15,600 nt of DNA from DASVEE01 sp036399695. Lineage in GTDB: Bacteria > Acidobacteriota > Thermoanaerobaculia > Gp7-AA8. The translations under genes and the position numbers were made by a program. The notes beneath the pieces are model-generated. The model saw only the letters and a program-made list of their open reading frames with translations, was not told the DNA's origin and did no database searches. Below, in pieces: positions 6,154-14,316 of this stretch. The stretch covers positions 1 to 15,600 of the forward strand of contig DASWMP010000290.1 in the NCBI GenBank assembly GCA_036399695.1, written 5' to 3'. Within the stretch, counting starts at the first letter, position 1. Every line of letters starts with the position of its first letter.

Positions 6154-7323
6154 TTAGCCGCTTTGCGGCGCGAACCACTGATCCGCGAGACGGGCCACCG
6201 ATTCGCGGGTGGCGCGGGTGCGGCGGAGGAGGAAGCGCCCGATGGCGCGGCTGCGTACGGAGGCCAGGGCGACGTCGAGGAGGCGGGGGCGGGAGAGGAG
6301 GCGGGCGACGCGGCGGCTCCAGGCGATGCGGGAGCCGAACAACGTCTGGTGGCGTGCGCGGTACTCGCGTTCGATGCGTCGTCGGTCGTCCGGCTTTTCG
6401 AGCAGGCGGACGAGCGACGGGGCCACGAGGAGCGCCGACTGGATGGCCATGGCCATGCCGTTGCCTGTGAGCGGATCGATGATGCCGGAGGCGTCGCCGA
6501 TCATGAAGATGCCCCCTTCCACGGGAGAACGGGCGCGGAAGATCACCGGCTCGGACGACAGCCAGTTCGGCTGCGCCGGCACGTGGCGGCTGTACAGCTC
6601 TTCGAGGCGTGGCTCTTCGCTCCGGATCGTTTCGACGAACGCATCCCAGCGCCCTTTGTGGCCCGAGAGGCGGCTGCCGTGGACCAGACCGCAGATGTTC
6701 GTCAGACCGTCTTCGATGGCGTTCACGCCGAGGTAGCCGTCGCGGAACGAGAAGAGCTCGATGGCTTCGGGTTGCGAGGCGGCGAAGTAGTGGCGCTTGA
6801 AGCCGAAGTTGCGATGCGAGCGGTCGCGGACGAACCCGCGGCCGAGCTCCGCGTCGAAGCGTCCCCACCGTCCCCACGCACCGGCGATCGCTCTCGCGCG
6901 AAACGTTCGCCGCTCGTCGCCGCGGCGAAGCTCGAGCGTGCCGGAGGCGATCTTCTCCGCGGTCCAGCCGGCGAAGTTCTGCGCCCCGGCGGTGATGGCG
7001 GCGCGGAACAGCAGGTCGTCCAGCGTCATCCGCGAGATGCCGCGGGCGACGTCGGGAAAGTCGAACGTCAGTGTGCGTTTCGAGCCGATCACGCGGCAGA
7101 GGGCGATACGGGGGGCGCCACGTTCATCGACGTCGTGCAGCACGCCGAGACGTTCGAGGATCGGGAGCGCGTCGTACGAGAGGAATTCGCCGCACAGCTT
7201 GTCGCGGGGGAAGGTGTCGCGGTCGATCAGCGCGACGGAGATGCCGCGTTGTGCCAGCAGGGCGGCCAGCGTCGAGCCGGCCGGACCGCCGCCGACGACC
7301 GCCACATCTACTTCGTCTTCCAC
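6154..7323 (-). CDS. FAD-dependent oxidoreductase, geranylgeranyl reductase-like
   Basis: This 389-residue flavoprotein starts with the dinucleotide-binding motif DVAVVGGGPAGSTLAALLAQRG, followed by DRDTFPRDKLCGEFL (34-48), the PRxKxCG signature of the geranylgeranyl reductase/group A monooxygenase family. A second FAD motif is MIGDASGIIDPLTGNGMAMAI (274-294). Members reduce isoprenoid or polyketide double bonds or hydroxylate substrates. Start: GTG at 7323 leaves six residues before the Rossmann strand and a 16-nt overlap with the upstream methyltransferase; GTG at 7350 (398 residues) is the alternative. The methyltransferase-then-flavoprotein order resembles tailoring pairs found near type III polyketide synthases, but no synthase is in the window. 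The substrate is unknown. Confidence 0.9.
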   Translation of the reverse strand: MEDEVDVAVVGGGPAGSTLAALLAQRGISVALIDRDTFPRDKLCGEFLSYDALPILERLGVLHDVDERGAPRIALCRVIGSKRTLTFDFPDVARGISRMTLDDLLFRAAITAGAQNFAGWTAEKIASGTLELRRGDERRTFRARAIAGAWGRWGRFDAELGRGFVRDRSHRNFGFKRHYFAASQPEAIELFSFRDGYLGVNAIEDGLTNICGLVHGSRLSGHKGRWDAFVETIRSEEPRLEELYSRHVPAQPNWLSSEPVIFRARSPVEGGIFMIGDASGIIDPLTGNGMAMAIQSALLVAPSLVRLLEKPDDRRRIEREYRARHQTLFGSRIAWSRRVARLLSRPRLLDVALASVRSRAIGRFLLRRTRATRESVARLADQWFAPQSG

Positions 7324-7976
7324 AAGAGGATCCCGAACCGGAAGGGCCACAGCCTCACCACTGACGCACGAGCCGCGCCCGCTCGTGTGGCCACCTCGCG
7401 CGCTTCGTCCACCGTGTAGCCGCGCAGGACGGACGCGGGAGCGTCGAAGCGGGTGATGCGGCCGACGAGGCGGAGGATTGAGAGCAGCCGCACGACGAGG
7501 AGGGGCACGTAGTGGCGGCGGCTGTCGTTGACCGCCACGCCGAGGCGGGCGATGCGGAGGGCATCGCGCAGGATCTGCACGTTTTCATCGGGGGAGAAGT
7601 GATGGAAAAAGTGCGCCGAGGTGACGGCGTCCACGGAACCGTCGCGGAACGGCAGGTGGTGCGCGTCGCCGACCACGCGATGGGTGCGCGAGCCCTCGCG
7701 CTGGTAGAGCAGGTGATCGATCTTGAAGTCCAGGCCGATACGGAGGTGGTTGCCGGACAGCGCGTCGAGGTTATCGCAGGTGCCGGCGCCGACGTCGACG
7801 ATGCGCAGGCGCGTGGCCTTCTGGTCGAGAAGGCGGAGCATCCGCGCGTAGATCGCGATCCCGCCGAGCCACCGATTGATGCGCCGGAGGTCGCGCAGGG
7901 AGCGCTCCATGTCCGGGCGGGGGGCGTCGTGCTCGTCGAGGAGCTCTTCGGTATCGATCCTGTTTGGTGTCAGCAC
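7308..7976 (-). CDS. Class I SAM-dependent methyltransferase (UbiE/type 11-like)
   Basis: The 222-residue protein carries the glycine-rich motif I LRIVDVGAGTCDN (57-69), an acidic residue ending the second strand (RIGLDFK), VVGDAHHLPF (101-110) typical of type 11 methyltransferases, and the motif IV region GSVDAVTSAHFFHHF. Targets of such enzymes include quinones, polyketides and other small molecules. GTG at 7976 is preferred to GTG at 7982: TACACT ends 7 nt before the first but only 1 nt before the second. Its 3' end overlaps the FAD oxidoreductase frame, so the two are co-transcribed and probably act on the same molecule. It heads the leftward cluster. Confidence 0.88.
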   Translation of the reverse strand: MLTPNRIDTEELLDEHDAPRPDMERSLRDLRRINRWLGGIAIYARMLRLLDQKATRLRIVDVGAGTCDNLDALSGNHLRIGLDFKIDHLLYQREGSRTHRVVGDAHHLPFRDGSVDAVTSAHFFHHFSPDENVQILRDALRIARLGVAVNDSRRHYVPLLVVRLLSILRLVGRITRFDAPASVLRGYTVDEAREVATRAGAARASVVRLWPFRFGILLWKTK

Positions 7977-7983
7977 GTTCACG

Positions 7984-7989
7984 AGTGTA
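7984..7989 (-). promoter_or_regulatory. Putative -10 hexamer (TACACT), leaderless start
   Basis: On the minus strand TACACT is followed by 7 nt and GTG at 7976. This spacing decides the choice of start for the methyltransferase, because the other GTG (7982) would lie 1 nt from the hexamer. Confidence 0.5.
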
Positions 7990-7996
7990 GCCCGAG

Positions 7997-8032
7997 GGGA
8001 CCTATGGGACGCATGGGACCTATGGCACCTAT
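7997..8032 (+). repeat. 9-nt repeat array, four units
   Basis: Four consecutive 9-nt units read GGGACCTAT, GGGACGCAT, GGGACCTAT and GGCACCTAT, followed by a partial unit TTGGGACTT. It is the same family as at 2772-2858 and 3676-3706. Here it lies in the gap between divergent genes, immediately upstream of the methyltransferase promoter. Confidence 0.85.
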
Positions 8033-8055
8033 TTGGGACTTCACCGATGGCGGCG

Positions 8056-8089
8056 GGATTCTCGGTTGGTCGAGCCCGGATTCTCGGTT
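8056..8089. promoter_or_regulatory. 12-nt direct repeat, possible operator
   Basis: GGATTCTCGGTT occurs at 8056-8067 and again at 8078-8089. The copies start 22 bp apart, about two helical turns, which would put them on the same face of the DNA. They sit between the divergent methyltransferase and TonB_C genes. Use as a regulator-binding site is inference. Confidence 0.4.
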
Positions 8090-8167
8090 CACGCCCCGAG
8101 ATTTGGTTGACCGGCTTGTGTCACCGGGGGCTCTGCTTCTCCCGTACGATGGACACACGGCCTGACC

Positions 8168-9244
8168 ATGAAAAAGCTCACCCTCGGCGTCCTTGTGTTC
8201 CTCCTGGCAGGGGCCGAGGCTTGGGCGTGCGTGACGATCGGGTTACAGCCCGGCGATCGTGTCGAGAACGTCCCCGTCTACTCCGGGAACCGCCGCTTCG
8301 CCGCCGTCGTGCGGCAGTTCGATGTGCCGGATTTTCGGAGTGCCGAGTACTCCGGGGACGTCGATGTCTTCAGCGTCGACAGCCGTCCGCTCGTGACGGC
8401 GCTGTACGACATGAGCGGACCGCGTCCCAGACGTATCGGGGAGCTGGCGCTCGACAGGTCGGTGCGGGACACGCGAGTGCTCGTGGCCGACTCCGGCCGC
8501 TACGTCGTGACTGTCCGCTTTTTCGGTGGCATCTCCAGCAACTGTGAGAGCCCGGCGACCGAGGCGACGGATCCGGTCATCGCCATTTACGCGCGCGGCG
8601 GGCGAATCGCTTCCATCACGCTTGCTGACCTCCTCACGCCCGAGGACGTCGAGCGCCTGTCGTTTGCTTCCGAACGCGCGAGAGCGCGCTTTGTCCTGAG
8701 GCAGGAGAGTGACGGTCGTGAAGTCGTCGTGGTGACGATCCCGATCGGCCGGCCGGGCTCGCCGGAGAAGGAGCGCCGCATCGACCTTGCGACGGGCGCC
8801 ATGCTGGACGAGAAGCGGCCGCTCTACACGGAGCCGCGCGTGTTCGTCACGGAGTCCGGCACGAAGCATCGGGATTATCCGTCTCCAGCCGCTGATTGTG
8901 CGGGAGGGTGGGCCCTCGATGAGGCCGTGCGCGTCGACTCGACCCGCTTGCTCGCCGAGGCCGTGCACCGCCCGCTGCCCTCTTTTCCGCGGGTGGCTAA
9001 ACTTGCTCGTATTCGAGGCCTTGTTTACGCGGAGATCCTCGTGTCCGAGACTGGCGACGTCCTCTGCGCCCGCACGACCCATCTGCCTTTTGGCCTGGCT
9101 CCCGCGTCCCAGGAGGCCGTGCGGCAGTGGAAGTTCAGGCCTTTCGTGCAGGACGGCCGCGCGGTCAAAGCGATCGGCGAAGTGCTCTTCCACTTCGAAG
9201 ATCTCGACGACGAGACTTGGCAGGCACTGCAGCGCGGCCAGTAG
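8168..9244 (+). CDS. Secreted protein with C-terminal TonB domain
   Basis: This 358-residue protein has a signal peptide (MKKLTLGVLVFLLAGAEAWA, likely cut before C21 or lipidated there, although W at -2 is atypical of a lipobox). Residues 267-352 form a TonB_C domain: RPLPSFPRVAKLARIRGLVYAEILV, then EAVRQWKFRPFVQDGRAVKAIGEVLFHF, matching the usual AV-x-QW-x-F-x-P signature. Between them lies a roughly 240-residue beta-rich domain I do not recognise. Unlike classical TonB there is no Pro/Lys-rich linker and no inner-membrane anchor if the signal peptide is cleaved, so energy transduction by ExbBD is doubtful; ligand binding or peptidoglycan association is possible. TACGAT at 8145-8150 could be its -10 element, giving a short leader. 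It is convergent with the next lipoprotein gene, 16 nt apart. Confidence 0.82.
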   Translation: MKKLTLGVLVFLLAGAEAWACVTIGLQPGDRVENVPVYSGNRRFAAVVRQFDVPDFRSAEYSGDVDVFSVDSRPLVTALYDMSGPRPRRIGELALDRSVRDTRVLVADSGRYVVTVRFFGGISSNCESPATEATDPVIAIYARGGRIASITLADLLTPEDVERLSFASERARARFVLRQESDGREVVVVTIPIGRPGSPEKERRIDLATGAMLDEKRPLYTEPRVFVTESGTKHRDYPSPAADCAGGWALDEAVRVDSTRLLAEAVHRPLPSFPRVAKLARIRGLVYAEILVSETGDVLCARTTHLPFGLAPASQEAVRQWKFRPFVQDGRAVKAIGEVLFHFEDLDDETWQALQRGQ

Positions 9245-9260
9245 CGCGGGTGCCCGTACA

Positions 9261-9869
9261 TCACGGCGCGTGGCGCGTGGCCGGGCTGGTGAGCGAGGGA
9301 GCGGCTGGAGGCAGCGCGTCGATAGCGAAGGGGGCGGAGACGCGCTGGGCGAGCGGCAGTTCCTCGCCGAATGCGGGTGGCCTCCCGTCTGGTGACGTGA
9401 GGACGCCGTACCAGACAGCCCGGTACGTCCCGGGGCCGAGTTTCCGCTCAGTCCTTCGCGACGAAACGACGGCGTCGACGCCCGAGGCGGCGGTGATCGT
9501 CTGTACGTGAGTGCCAGCCGGCTGGATGACGATCGGCGCGGACGCGCAGCCGTTCGTTTCCGCCGCCCACGCGTCCACCCACGTGCCGCCTTTGAGGCGC
9601 TGCAGGCCGAGCGAGAGCGCGCCGTTGCAGTTGCGGATGTACACGGGTCTGTCGGCTGGCGCGTGGAACGTCGTGACGATCGTGACCTCCGGCCCGAACC
9701 GTCCTTCCTGCAGTGCATAGCGCGTGCGGTCCGTCCGCACCGGCGCCTCGACGGGACGTGCTTCGGGAGTCGCCGTCGGCGTTGCGGGCCTGGCTGCCGG
9801 TTTCTCTGCTTCCGTGCAGCCGGTCACGACGGTCAGCACGACTAGGAGGATCGTTCCAAGCCGGATCAC
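9261..9869 (-). CDS. Lipoprotein with beta-sandwich-like domain
   Basis: This 202-residue protein starts at GTG 9869, with GGAG 6 nt upstream. The frame stays open further upstream, but only this start gives a lipoprotein leader (MIRLGTILLVVLTVVTGC, lipobox VTGC). A Pro/Ala/Thr-rich linker (about 20-45) is followed by a domain of alternating beta strands (YALQEGRFGPEVTIVTTFHAPADRPVYIRNCNG... LGPGTYRAVWYGVL). The pattern is similar in style to proteinase-inhibitor-like or Ig-like lipoprotein domains. Two cysteines (in RNCNG and TNGCAS) could form a disulfide. Function unknown. Upstream lies an inverted pair of REP-like palindromes. Confidence 0.78.
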   Translation of the reverse strand: MIRLGTILLVVLTVVTGCTEAEKPAARPATPTATPEARPVEAPVRTDRTRYALQEGRFGPEVTIVTTFHAPADRPVYIRNCNGALSLGLQRLKGGTWVDAWAAETNGCASAPIVIQPAGTHVQTITAASGVDAVVSSRRTERKLGPGTYRAVWYGVLTSPDGRPPAFGEELPLAQRVSAPFAIDALPPAAPSLTSPATRHAP

Positions 9870-9875
9870 ACCCGA

Positions 9876-9879
9876 CTCC
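9876..9879 (-). promoter_or_regulatory. Shine-Dalgarno site (GGAG) deciding the 9869 start
   Basis: GGAG on the minus strand lies 6 nt before the GTG at 9869. It supports this internal start over the longer open frame reaching 10016, which would run through the palindromic repeats. Confidence 0.5.
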
Positions 9880-9924
9880 GTGCAAGCGATGAACCGCCAC
9901 TGCCGTTGGGGGCAGGGACGAACA

Positions 9925-9959
9925 GATCTCGGAGTGCGGTGGCCAACAGCCACCGCTCT
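9925..9959 (-). repeat. REP-like palindrome, copy 2 (inverted)
   Basis: On the minus strand it reads AGAGCGGTGGC, a 5-nt loop, and GCCACCGCACTCCGAGATC. It faces the next copy (9973-10009) head to head, so the outer GATCTCGGAG and CTCCGAGATC form an additional long-range inverted repeat. Confidence 0.85.
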
Positions 9960-9972
9960 GGTACACGTATAA

Positions 9973-10009
9973 AGAGCGGTGGCTTCGGAAGCCACCGCTC
10001 TCCGAGATC
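9973..10009 (+). repeat. REP-like palindrome, copy 3
   Basis: AGAGCGGTGGCTTC and GAAGCCACCGCTCT form a perfect 14-bp stem around GG, followed by CCGAGATC. This is the best-preserved copy. Together with 9925-9959 it makes a BIME-like pair in the gap between two leftward lipoprotein genes. Confidence 0.88.
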
Positions 10010-10045
10010 GCTGCATAGCCGCTGACGACCGCCGCGGGCGCGGCG

Positions 10046-10380
10046 TTAGGCGTCGTTCTTCTTGAAAGCCGCGGCGTAGCGCTTCGACTCCTCGGGGCTT
10101 TCCGAGACCTTTCGGATGGCCTGCTCGAACGAGCGTTCGTCGAGTCCCTTGGCCGAGAGGAGCTTCTGGGCGTCGGACGGCTTGGCTTTGATCTTCGCGC
10201 CCAGCTCGCCCAGTTCTTCCGGAGTGAGGGTGGACTGCGTGGTGCTGCCGCTGGCAACGGTCGTTTCCGAGGTGGCCACCGGACTTCCGTCAGACGTCGT
10301 CGTCGCCGTGTCCTTCTTGCAGCCGAAAGTGAGCGTGAGGCTGAGCGCCGCAATGGCGAGGGCTGTCGTGCGAATCATGA

Positions 10381-10384
<4 letters not shown>
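10046..10384 (-). CDS. Small lipoprotein, Thr/Ser-rich linker and helical domain
   Basis: This 112-residue protein has a lipoprotein leader ending in the lipobox TFGC (C22), a Thr/Ser-rich linker (about 25-52), and a C-terminal helical part (LTPEELGELGAKIKAKPSDAQKLLSAKGLDERSFEQAIRKVSESPEESKRYAAAFKK). Start: ATG at 10384 overlaps the upstream stop (ATGA); ATG at 10378 has AAGG 6 nt upstream and would remove two residues. The overlap shows co-translation with the duplicated-domain secreted protein, so the two probably work together in the envelope. Family not recognised. Confidence 0.82.
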
Positions 10385-11637
<1,253 letters not shown>

Positions 11638-11643
11638 GGAGTA

Positions 11644-11648
11644 CTCCT
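11644..11648 (-). promoter_or_regulatory. Strong Shine-Dalgarno site (AGGAG)
   Basis: AGGAG on the minus strand, 6 nt before ATG 11637. It is the clearest ribosome-binding site in the window and fixes the start of the duplicated-domain protein. It also shows that this genome uses both SD-led and apparently leaderless initiation. Confidence 0.75.
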
Positions 11649-11727
11649 GCCCGGTTACCCTGCAACAGCAGAGCCACTCTGTTCCTAATAACAAGGAGGC
11701 GGCCGCTCGAGGCTGGTTCGGAATCAT

Positions 11728-11764
11728 GGAGTGCGGTGGCTGTTCGCCATGGCTCTCCGAAGAT
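11728..11764. repeat. REP-like palindrome, decayed copy 4
   Basis: GGAGTGCGGTGGC, a short loop, and GCCATGGCTCTCCGAAGAT resemble the family but with mismatches in the stem and an inserted A in the tail. It lies between the serine hydrolase stop and the start of the next gene. Confidence 0.6.
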
Positions 11765-11779
11765 GGCTTTGTGGCGCAT

Positions 11780-13465
11780 TCACGGTCGCTTCACGAACGC
11801 CAGGTTGCGGATCCTTTCGTCGCCGTTGACGACGAAGCCCGTCACCCGTCCTGTGGCGTCACGCCGGAAGGCGACGGAGCCAAAGTAAAAGTCGACCGCG
11901 GAGCTCCACTCGTCGCGCCATTGCCAGGTGAGCGGGATCGTGCCGCGGCGGCGGTGCTGGAGCTCGAGTGCGCCGTCCTTCTTAACGACGCGGTACGAGG
12001 TGCCGAGCTCCTCGCTATCGTAGTCCCCGGCGTAATCGGCCAGCCGCGCCGGGGGGCGCGCATCCTCCTCGGTCGCTCGCGACCAGCGACGTCCGCGGTA
12101 CGTCACGGCGCTGACCGTCCCTGCGGCGTCGCGGTCGAAGAGCATCGACTCCGACGTGTCTTCGTGCTCGATCGAGAACTCCCGCTCCGACTGCTGCGCC
12201 AGCGGCACGCTGCCTTCGCCCGGCACGTTCGCCGTCAAGGCGCCGCCGTTCAAGCGAACGCGCAGGAACGAGTCGGCGCCGGCGCGGTAAAGGCCCGCGT
12301 AGCCATTCAGCGGGGGAGGCAACGCCCGCGCCGCCTCGGGGGCGGACGGGGCGGAAGGCGCCACCGGAGGAAAATCATCTTCCAGATAGAGGTCGGTGAT
12401 GCGGATGACGGCACTCTGCGCATCGGCGATGCTCTCGTCACCATTGGCGAAGACGACCACGCCATAGCGCTGGTCGGGGAACCAGGCGTCGAACGTATTG
12501 AACGACGCCCACCGCCCCGCGCTCGTCACCATGCGCAGCCCGCGATAGTTTCCCACCGTGACGCCGAAGGCGTACTTGCTCGTGGTGCCGTCGTTGAGCG
12601 TGCCGGGCGTCCGTGTCAGGGCCATGGCCGCGGGGCCACCGACCGTGGCCTGATCCATGTTGATGAGCCAGCGGGCGAAGTCGTCCACCGTGCTGAAGAC
12701 GGAGCTCGAGCCGAGACCGGTGACGTTGTTGACGGAGGTGCGGTAGGTGCCGTTCGGGCCGCGCGCGTAGCCGTAGGCGCGGTTCGGAATGACCTCGCGA
12801 TAGTCGTCGCGCACGCGCGTGTTCGTCATGCCGAGGGGACCGAAGAGCTGCTCCTGCATCCAGACGCGCAGCGGACGGCCGGTCACCCGTTGAATGACGT
12901 CGGCGAGGACGTTGTAGCCGGTGTTCGAATAGCGGTACCGGTCGCCGGGCTCGAAGTTCAGCGTCCGCTGGGCATACGCCATCTTCAGGAGCTGATGGAA
13001 CGTGATGCGGTCATCCGTCGGATGCCAGCCGGCGATGGAGAGGATGCCCCAGTCGCGCAGTCCACTCGTGTGGTGGAGCAGGTGATCGATGGTGACGGGC
13101 CGCGCGCCGAACGCCGGAAACTCCGGGACGTACTTGCGGACGTCGTCCGTCAGGGCGAGCTTGCCGTCCTGCACGAGCATGGCGATGGCCATCCCGGTGA
13201 ACTGCTTCGCCAGCGACGCGGTATCGAACACCGTCGACGGCGTGATCGGCACGTTGTGCTCGATGCTGGCCAGCCCGTAACCGCGGCGAAGAATCACCTT
13301 TCCATCGCGCACGACTGCCACCGCCAGGCCGGGCGACGGCGCACGGTTCAGCTCCGCGAACATCGCGTCGACCTTGCGCGCGCGAGGATCGTCCACCTCC
13401 TGTGCCAGCACGACCGAAACGCACAGGAGCACCGCGAACAAAGACACCACACGAGCAAGTCTCAT
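11780..13465 (-). CDS. Secreted serine hydrolase, class C beta-lactamase/DD-peptidase fold
   Basis: This 561-residue protein has a signal peptide (MRLARVVSLFAVLLCVSVVLAQ) and a beta-lactamase-type catalytic domain over about 25-350. The nucleophile motif S84-L-A-K87 and the Y179-S-N181 motif (RYSNTGYN) are intact, as is the LLHHTSGLRDW region (129-139). The third motif, normally HxG or KTG, reads VTSAGRWASF (313-322), so the usual His/Lys is missing. The C-terminal 200 residues hold two similar beta-barrel-like units (LNGYAGLYRAG... and LADYAGDYDSEELG...), as in many secreted esterases or peptidases of this family. Possible activities are D-amino-acid peptidase, esterase, or ligand binding without catalysis; resistance to beta-lactams is not implied. 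ATG at 13465 gives the signal peptide directly. Confidence 0.9.
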   Translation of the reverse strand: MRLARVVSLFAVLLCVSVVLAQEVDDPRARKVDAMFAELNRAPSPGLAVAVVRDGKVILRRGYGLASIEHNVPITPSTVFDTASLAKQFTGMAIAMLVQDGKLALTDDVRKYVPEFPAFGARPVTIDHLLHHTSGLRDWGILSIAGWHPTDDRITFHQLLKMAYAQRTLNFEPGDRYRYSNTGYNVLADVIQRVTGRPLRVWMQEQLFGPLGMTNTRVRDDYREVIPNRAYGYARGPNGTYRTSVNNVTGLGSSSVFSTVDDFARWLINMDQATVGGPAAMALTRTPGTLNDGTTSKYAFGVTVGNYRGLRMVTSAGRWASFNTFDAWFPDQRYGVVVFANGDESIADAQSAVIRITDLYLEDDFPPVAPSAPSAPEAARALPPPLNGYAGLYRAGADSFLRVRLNGGALTANVPGEGSVPLAQQSEREFSIEHEDTSESMLFDRDAAGTVSAVTYRGRRWSRATEEDARPPARLADYAGDYDSEELGTSYRVVKKDGALELQHRRRGTIPLTWQWRDEWSSAVDFYFGSVAFRRDATGRVTGFVVNGDERIRNLAFVKRP

Positions 13466-13515
13466 GTCGCATAGACGCTCATCCGGCGAATCGGTTCAAG
13501 AGAAGTCACGCTCCG

Positions 13516-14259
13516 CTACGAGTTCGGGCTCGTGCCGAACACGAACACCGCGTCGCCCGTGTCGTTTCGCACCTCGGAGGCATACCCGTAGACGCGCAGC
13601 CCCTCGTCGCTGCTCATGCCGATCGAGATGCCCGCGCGCGGCGTGATGCCGAAGGCAGTGAAGATGTCGTTGATCTGCACGTACTGGTGCGGACCGACGT
13701 TGTCGGTGCGCGAGTGGATGATGTTCGCGTTCTCGTCGCGGATGACCGTCGTGACGGTCGTGGCGGTGTCGTTCGGGTTGGCCACGCCGATGTTCACGCG
13801 GTTGCCGTTGATGCCGGACAGGCCGTGCATGAAGGCCTGCCGGTTCAGGTAGACCTGCCCGATGCCCTGGACCGACTGGCCGAACTCGCCGGCGGCATTG
13901 CCGCGGTTGTAGATACGCGCGCGGGCCAGGATCGTGCCGGGTGCGACGATTTCGAGCACGCCGGCGGCGCTGGAGAGTCCATACGTGTTCAGGACGATGT
14001 CGCTGAGCGTGACGTTGGAGAAGGGCTGCAGGGTCACGGTGCGCGTCTGTAAGCCGCTGCCCTGCACATAGAAGCGCAGCGTCACGACCTGCACGGGACT
14101 GAACGGATTGGCGATGAAAACGTCAGTGCGCCATTGCGTGCTGTTCGCACCGGCGAAGCGGCCAATCACCGGGATCACGACGATCTCGCTGCCAAGGTTG
14201 ATCGGAAAGGCCGGGATAGCCACGGCCAGCAGCAGGAGCACCAGGAGGATTGTTCGCAT
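13516..14259 (-). CDS. Secreted protein of unknown function (beta-rich, WRTDV motif)
   Basis: This 247-residue protein has a signal peptide (MRTILLVLLLLAVAIPAFP) and no lipobox. The mature part is rich in beta strand: IPVIGRFAGANSTQWRTDVFIANPF, then repeated strand-turn stretches, and an internal ANPNDTATTVTTVIRD segment that echoes the first one, suggesting two Ig-like or fibronectin-like halves. The ATG at 14259 is chosen over 14277 because TACAAT (14265-14270) ends 5 nt before it and lies inside the longer frame. Proteins of this look are, as far as I know, frequent in the secretomes of Acidobacteriota. Function unknown; it ends 50 nt before the serine hydrolase gene start. Confidence 0.8.
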   Translation of the reverse strand: MRTILLVLLLLAVAIPAFPINLGSEIVVIPVIGRFAGANSTQWRTDVFIANPFSPVQVVTLRFYVQGSGLQTRTVTLQPFSNVTLSDIVLNTYGLSSAAGVLEIVAPGTILARARIYNRGNAAGEFGQSVQGIGQVYLNRQAFMHGLSGINGNRVNIGVANPNDTATTVTTVIRDENANIIHSRTDNVGPHQYVQINDIFTAFGITPRAGISIGMSSDEGLRVYGYASEVRNDTGDAVFVFGTSPNS

Positions 14260-14264
14260 GGGCG

Positions 14265-14270
14265 ATTGTA
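14265..14270 (-). promoter_or_regulatory. Putative -10 hexamer (TACAAT), leaderless start
   Basis: On the minus strand TACAAT is followed by 5 nt and the ATG at 14259. It is identical to the hexamer before 3602. The 10-bp palindrome GCGCATGCGC (14272-14281) lies directly upstream. Confidence 0.5.
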
Positions 14271-14316
14271 CGCGCATGCGCAGCGCAGCCCGGAAATCGC
14301 AATCCGAGATCCGCCG

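Noticed and set aside
5809..7419. 536-codon plus-strand open frame opposite the dehydratase and flavoprotein genes
   Set aside because: The minus-strand frames carry complete family motifs (pterin dehydratase signature, GGGPAG and GDASG of FAD enzymes), while this frame has none.
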